A stretch of 64,000 bases of DNA from Aurantimonas endophytica (lineage in GTDB: Bacteria > Pseudomonadota > Alphaproteobacteria > Rhizobiales > Rhizobiaceae): positions 496,001 to 560,000 of the forward strand of contig NZ_JACIEM010000002.1 of assembly GCF_014196845.1 (NCBI RefSeq), given 5' to 3'. Under the pieces are notes generated by a model. It was not told the origin of the DNA, searched no databases, and saw only the letters and a list, made by a program, of their open reading frames with translations. Numbering within the stretch: position 1 is the first letter of the stretch; each line of letters starts with the position of its first letter. Below, in pieces: positions 60,061 through 64,000 of the stretch. The position numbers and the translations under genes were made by a program.

Positions 60061-60465
60061 TCAGGCGGTGCCTTCGGGGCTGGTATGGCCGAAGGGCAGA
60101 TCGTCGCGGATCCGCGTGAGGACGCCGACGAAGGCGCGGGCAAAGCCGTGGAAGCGGTCGCCGATTTCCTCGCGACCCGATACGCGAATGTTGTCGCCAC
60201 TCCCATTCAGGACGGCGAAGACGATGTTGTCGCGGTTCTCGCCCGCGATGCGTACGGCGGCAATGCGGGAGGCGTCCTCGACCGACCCGTCGGCCGGAAT
60301 GTCGAACAGGAGTTCGCCGCCGACGACGGTGGCTGCGGCGCGCACGCAGGTTTCGAAATCGCTCTGGGTGAGATCCTGCATGTCGAGCGCGAGTTCGAGT
60401 TCGACCGCCTCGATCGTGTCGGCGGCCCGATCCTGTCCGGCGTCGATGTCGGCTTCGATGCGCAT
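60061..60465 (-). CDS. Hypothetical 134-residue acidic protein
   Basis: No family recognised. It is a soluble protein without signal or membrane helix. The N-terminal half is acidic and probably helical (IEAVELELALDMQDL, DFETCVRAAAT). The second half looks alpha/beta (GGELLFDIPADG, AVRIAGENRDNIVFAVLNGS). The ATG at 60465 has a strong GAGGAG ribosome binding site six bases upstream, which with the natural composition favours this strand over the overlapping plus-strand frames. It lies between the SLC13 gene (same strand, 205 bp away) and the divergent acyl-CoA synthetase. Confidence 0.6.
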   Translation of the reverse strand: MRIEADIDAGQDRAADTIEAVELELALDMQDLTQSDFETCVRAAATVVGGELLFDIPADGSVEDASRIAAVRIAGENRDNIVFAVLNGSGDNIRVSGREEIGDRFHGFARAFVGVLTRIRDDLPFGHTSPEGTA

Positions 60466-60629
60466 CCGGCGCTCCTCGCTGTACCCTTGTCCCAACGGAT
60501 ACGGTGAAGCCGCGAAACGGCCGAACTGTGGCAACGGGCCGCAACGGGGCGGCAACTGGACAAAGCGCCGGCCGTTGCCGACAGTGGTCGCGCCCGGGGA
60601 GGGGCGCGTTGCATTGCCGGGAGGAAGAC

Positions 60630-62258
60630 ATGCAGGGTCTGATGCAGTCGTGGCCGCTGCTGTGCTCGAAGCTCATCGATCACGCCGCGATCCAGCACCC
60701 GCACCGAGAAATCGTCAGCCGTTCCGTCGAGGGTCCGATCCATCGCACCGACTATCGCACGGTGCGCGAGCGATCCCTGCGCCTTGCCAAGCGGCTGGAG
60801 CGGGACGGCATCGGCCTCGGCGATCGGGTCGCCACCATGGCCTGGAACACCTGGCGGCACCTGGAATGCTGGTACGGCATCGTCGGTATCGGAGCGGTCT
60901 ACCACACGCTGAACCCGCGGCTGTTTCCCGAACAGATCGCCTGGATCATGAACGACGCCGAGGACCGGCTGCTGTTCGTCGACCTGACCTTCCTGCCGAT
61001 CGTCGAGGCGATCGCGCCGCAGCTGGCCAGCCTCGAGAAGATCGTCGTCCTGACGGACGCGGCGCACATGCCCGAAAGCACCCTCGCCAATCTCGCCTGC
61101 TACGAGGACTGGCTGGCAGAGGTCGACGACGACTTCGCCTGGAAGAGCTTCGACGAGAACACCGCCGCCGGCATGTGCTACACGTCCGGGACCACCGGAA
61201 ATCCCAAGGGCGTCCTCTACTCCCACCGCTCCAACATCCTGCACTCGATGCTCGCGCAGCAGCCGGATGCGATGGGCCTCTCCTCCCGCGACCGGGTCCT
61301 GCCCATCGTGCCGCTGTTTCACGCCAATGGCTGGGGCCTCGCCTTCACCTGTCCGATGGCCGGTGCGGCGATGGTGATGCCGGGGCCGAAGATGGACGGC
61401 GCCTCGGTTTACGAACTGCTGGTATCGGAGAAGGTGACGTTCAGCGCCGCGGTCCCGACGGTCTGGCTGATGCTGCTGCAGCATCTGGAAAAGCATGGCG
61501 GGGCCTTGCCGGACCTGAAACGCGTGGTGATCGGCGGCTCGGCCTGCCCGCGAGCCGTGACCCGGAAATTCCAGGATGATTACGGCGTCCAGGTCATCCA
61601 TGCCTGGGGGATGACCGAGATGAGCCCGCTCGGTACGCTCTGCACCATCAAGCCGGACTATGCGGAGCTGGAGGGCGACGCGCTGCTCGACCTGGAGATG
61701 AAGCAGGGCCATCCGCCCTTCGGCGTCGAGATGAAGGTGACGGACGATGCCGATGCCGACAGGCCGTGGGATGGCAGGACCTTCGGGCGGCTCAAGGTGC
61801 GCGGCCCCTCGGTCGCTGCCTCCTACTACAAGGGCACCGGTGCCGAGGCATTCGACGAAGGCGGCTGGTTCGACACCGGCGACGTCGCCCATATCGACCC
61901 GCATGGCTACATGCAGATCACCGACCGCGCCAAGGACGTGATCAAGTCGGGCGGCGAATGGATATCGACGATCGAGCTCGAAAATCTCGCGGTCGGACAC
62001 CCGGATGTCGCCGAGGCCGCGGTGATCGGCCTGCCGCACCCGCAATGGGACGAGCGGCCGCTGCTGGTGATCGTGCCGAAGGAGGGGCGGGACCCTGCCA
62101 GGGAGGACATCCTCGGCTTCTTCGAGGGCAAGGTGGCCAGCTGGTGGATGCCCGACGATGTCGTGTTCGTGGAAGCGATCCCGCACACCGCCACCGGCAA
62201 GATCCAGAAGATGGCGCTGCGCGAGCAGTTCCGCGGCTACAGCCTGCCGACGGGCTGA
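60630..62258 (+). CDS. Acyl-CoA synthetase, AMP-binding family (AlkK-like)
   Basis: A 542-aa adenylate-forming ligase that activates fatty acids to acyl-CoA through acyl-AMP. Core motifs are [19 protein letters not shown] (P-loop, about 185-203), [34 protein letters not shown], the hinge [12 protein letters not shown], and the catalytic Lys in [14 protein letters not shown]. The length and HANGWGLAF segment resemble medium/long-chain AlkK- and FadD3-type enzymes. GGGAGGAAGAC precedes the ATG. It could feed the beta-oxidation clusters at 7-17 kb, but lacks their operator-like motif. Confidence 0.93.
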   Translation: MQGLMQSWPLLCSKLIDHAAIQHPHREIVSRSVEGPIHRTDYRTVRERSLRLAKRLERDGIGLGDRVATMAWNTWRHLECWYGIVGIGAVYHTLNPRLFPEQIAWIMNDAEDRLLFVDLTFLPIVEAIAPQLASLEKIVVLTDAAHMPESTLANLACYEDWLAEVDDDFAWKSFDENTAAGMCYTSGTTGNPKGVLYSHRSNILHSMLAQQPDAMGLSSRDRVLPIVPLFHANGWGLAFTCPMAGAAMVMPGPKMDGASVYELLVSEKVTFSAAVPTVWLMLLQHLEKHGGALPDLKRVVIGGSACPRAVTRKFQDDYGVQVIHAWGMTEMSPLGTLCTIKPDYAELEGDALLDLEMKQGHPPFGVEMKVTDDADADRPWDGRTFGRLKVRGPSVAASYYKGTGAEAFDEGGWFDTGDVAHIDPHGYMQITDRAKDVIKSGGEWISTIELENLAVGHPDVAEAAVIGLPHPQWDERPLLVIVPKEGRDPAREDILGFFEGKVASWWMPDDVVFVEAIPHTATGKIQKMALREQFRGYSLPTG

Positions 62259-62329
62259 GCCGACCGCCGGGGCTTCCGCCGGACGCGCGCGGTGGGCTAT
62301 GATCGGCCCCGACGTCGAAGGGTGCGGTC

Positions 62330-63259
62330 ATGAGTTCTGTCTACGGGCGCCTGCCGGTATCGGGCCACTATCTGCGCAAGCGACTGCGCTTTGCCGGCTT
62401 CGCCCGGCGACTGGCCGCCTTCGCGCTGGTGCTGCTCGTCGCGGCGATGGTGATCTACCGGCTGGGGGCGATCGCCCCGCAGGCGCTGATCGGGCTGCTG
62501 CTGCTGGTGGCGGCGGTGGCGAGCATCGCCCTGCTGATCTCGGCGGTCGGGCTGATGCGGGTCTGGTATCGCGGCGTCGATGGCGGCCGCACCGCGATGG
62601 GCGCATGCTTCCTGGCGCTGCTGGCGTTGTTCCCCTTCGCGCTGGTCACCTATCTGGCCTTCGTCAATCCACGCGCCAATGCCGCCTATACGGAAGCGCT
62701 CGCCCCCGAGGGCGTCGCGGCGACGGCAACACCGCCCTCCACCGGCTGGCGGTCGCTTTTCGCCGCCCCGACCGCGCCGGAACAGCCGAGCATCGTCAGC
62801 GGTCGGCGCTATGTCGCCGACGCGCCGCGGGTGTTCCAGGCGGCCCGGATGGTGGTCGAGGATTCCGGCTGGCAGGTCGAGGATATCATTGCCGGTGATC
62901 CGACGCTGCCGGCGGCGCCCGAGCCAGCCGAGGGCGACCTCGGAATCAGCGGGCTGACGGGCATTCCGATCCCGACGCCGCGCGACAGCGTCGACATGGA
63001 AGCGGCCGCCGATCCCCTGGCTGTCCCCGATAGCGACCAGTACCGGATCGCGGCGGTGGCGCGCGACCTCCTGTTCGGCCTGCCGAGCGACATGGTCATC
63101 CGCATCGTTGCCGATGATGGCGACACCTATGTCGACATGCAGTCGATGTCCCGCTCCACCGGCATCGATCTCGGCGAGAACCGCCGCATCATCGAGGGGT
63201 TCCTGACGGATCTGGACACCGCGATGGCTGGTCTCGAGACGATCGCCGCCGGAGACTGA
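62330..63259 (+). CDS. DUF1499 membrane protein
   Basis: A 309-aa protein with three N-terminal hydrophobic helices (about 25-45, 50-75, 90-110). A C-terminal domain (about 140-309) follows with DUF1499 features: DAPRVFQAARMVVEDSGWQ split by short loops, FGLPSDMVIRIVADDGDTYVDMQSMSR, and GENRRIIEGFLTDLD. Function is unknown. It is 71 bp downstream of the acyl-CoA synthetase on the same strand. Confidence 0.88.
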   Translation: MSSVYGRLPVSGHYLRKRLRFAGFARRLAAFALVLLVAAMVIYRLGAIAPQALIGLLLLVAAVASIALLISAVGLMRVWYRGVDGGRTAMGACFLALLALFPFALVTYLAFVNPRANAAYTEALAPEGVAATATPPSTGWRSLFAAPTAPEQPSIVSGRRYVADAPRVFQAARMVVEDSGWQVEDIIAGDPTLPAAPEPAEGDLGISGLTGIPIPTPRDSVDMEAAADPLAVPDSDQYRIAAVARDLLFGLPSDMVIRIVADDGDTYVDMQSMSRSTGIDLGENRRIIEGFLTDLDTAMAGLETIAAGD

Positions 63260-63284
63260 GCGTCCCGCCCGCGCCGGCCGCTCT

Positions 63285-64000
63285 TCAGGCCGGCGCGTAG
63301 GCGCCGGTGAGCGAGGCGTGGCCATCCGTCGTGACCACGGCCTCTGCCACCAGATCCTCCAGATGCGCCAGGACCGACAGCCCGGCGGCAGGGTGAAGCC
63401 GGGGATCGACGTCCCGATAGAGCGCCGAGACGATCTGAGGGATCGTCCGGTCCCCCGCCGCCAGTCGCGCCAGGATTGCCGCTTCGCGCCCGCGCCGATG
63501 CTCGATCAGTCCGTGGACGAACGTCGCAGGGCGTTCGACCGCCCCGCCATGGCCGGGCAGATAGACCCTGTCGTCGCGGGCCAGGAGCCGGTCGAGCGAT
63601 TTCATGTAGTCGCGCATCGAGCCGTCGGGCGGTGCCACCACGGTGGTCGACCAGGCCATGACGTGATCGCCCGACAGAAGGAGCCCCTCACTGCCGACGG
63701 AGAAGGCGAGATGATTGGCGCAATGACCCGGCGTGGCGACAGCCGTGACCGCGAATCCACCGAGCGTCAGGGCTTCGTCGTCGCCGAGCACGCGGTCGAA
63801 CAGGATGCTCGTGTCGGCGCTGGCTTCGAGGCGCCCCGCCTCGTCGGCCAGCATCGGCCGGGCAGGGCGGTGTGGCCCGCCACCCATGACCGGCGCTCCG
63901 GTCGCGGCCCGCAGCCGCGCAACGGCGCCGGTATGGTCGCGATGCGTATGGGTCAGGAGGATGGCGTCGACCCGCCGGCCGTCCACCGCCGCAGCCAGCG
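63285..64000 (-). CDS. Metallo-beta-lactamase fold hydrolase (partial, 5' end outside window)
   Basis: The frame is open to the window end, so the N-terminus is missing. The visible 238 residues contain the zinc motif THTHRDHTG (HxHxDH), ATPGHCANHLAF with the second His, LSGDHVM with the bridging Asp, and LPGHGG with the last His. A C-terminal helical domain (RRGREAAILARL, LHPAAGLSVLAHLEDL) fits LACTB2-type or hydroxyacylglutathione hydrolase-like enzymes. Substrate unknown. It is convergent with the DUF1499 gene. Confidence 0.88.
   Translation of the reverse strand, partial: LAAAVDGRRVDAILLTHTHRDHTGAVARLRAATGAPVMGGGPHRPARPMLADEAGRLEASADTSILFDRVLGDDEALTLGGFAVTAVATPGHCANHLAFSVGSEGLLLSGDHVMAWSTTVVAPPDGSMRDYMKSLDRLLARDDRVYLPGHGGAVERPATFVHGLIEHRRGREAAILARLAAGDRTIPQIVSALYRDVDPRLHPAAGLSVLAHLEDLVAEAVVTTDGHASLTGAYAPA

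Noticed and set aside
59983-60507. Plus-strand 174-residue frame opposite the orphan protein
   Set aside because: Composition is that of an antisense shadow, and the minus-strand frame has the ribosome binding site.

Overview
The window is a GC-rich (clearly above 60%), almost fully coding stretch of an alphaproteobacterial chromosome, most likely from the order Hyphomicrobiales (Rhizobiales). The pointers are a CcrM-type GANTC methyltransferase, an aa3 cox operon ordered coxB-coxA-ctaB-small ORF-ctaG-coxC-DUF983-surf1, an ispH-thrB-rnhA run, and lineage-typical families (DUF6101, DUF1344, IalB, RT0821/Lpp0805, YqgE). An Aurantimonas-like family placement is only a guess. No rRNA, tRNA, CRISPR array, insertion sequence, prophage or recognisable defence system was seen. 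This is core genome with a rich fatty-acid catabolism section.

Layout. 0.1-7.4 kb: secreted GH25 muramidase, tRNA t6A synthase (tsaC), FAD-linked 2-hydroxyacid oxidase, DUF6101 protein, ubiA, and divergent purD. 7.5-16.8 kb: two beta-oxidation clusters. The first is fadE-fadA-fadB. The second is an acyl-CoA dehydrogenase with an enoyl-CoA hydratase/isomerase, divergent from a fumarylacetoacetate hydrolase family gene. Each is preceded by nearly the same 16-bp element (TGACG-TTACGTAAG core), suggesting one shared regulator. 16.9-17.3 kb: four REP-like palindromes in alternating orientation. 17.4-24.9 kb: minus-strand housekeeping genes (DedA, rlmD/rumA-like, tlyA, dxs, xseB, histone-deacetylase-like hydrolase, aroC). 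25-31 kb: DUF1344, a minus-strand run RT0821 lipoprotein / DnaJ-like / fabI / histidine phosphatase, then pdxH, tldD and IalB.

31.5-40.6 kb: plus-strand respiratory and biosynthetic run. It holds the cytochrome c oxidase structural genes, heme O synthase, Cox11 and SURF1 assembly factors, a 44-residue CoxF-like membrane protein, DUF983, ispH, a type II homoserine kinase and RNase HI. 40.7-49.2 kb: peroxiredoxin, DsbD N-domain protein and YqgE. Then comes a tightly packed minus-strand set thrC / M16 peptidase / GNAT / membrane GGDEF-EAL protein, so threonine synthase lies about 9 kb from homoserine kinase. 49.3-55.2 kb: lipoprotein, HAD phosphatase, ccrM, second HAD, mutY, DUF721 (DciA-like), and a DsbA-like lipoprotein with a strong terminator. 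55.4-64 kb: a divergent pyruvate phosphate dikinase, SLC13 transporter, a 134-aa orphan protein, acyl-CoA synthetase, DUF1499 membrane protein, and a metallo-beta-lactamase-fold gene cut by the window end.

Nothing amounts to a clear new multi-gene system. The best leads are the paired operators of the fatty-acid clusters, the divergent PPDK, the interleaved inverted repeats before coxC, the GGDEF-EAL protein with a degenerate cyclase motif, and the REP cluster.
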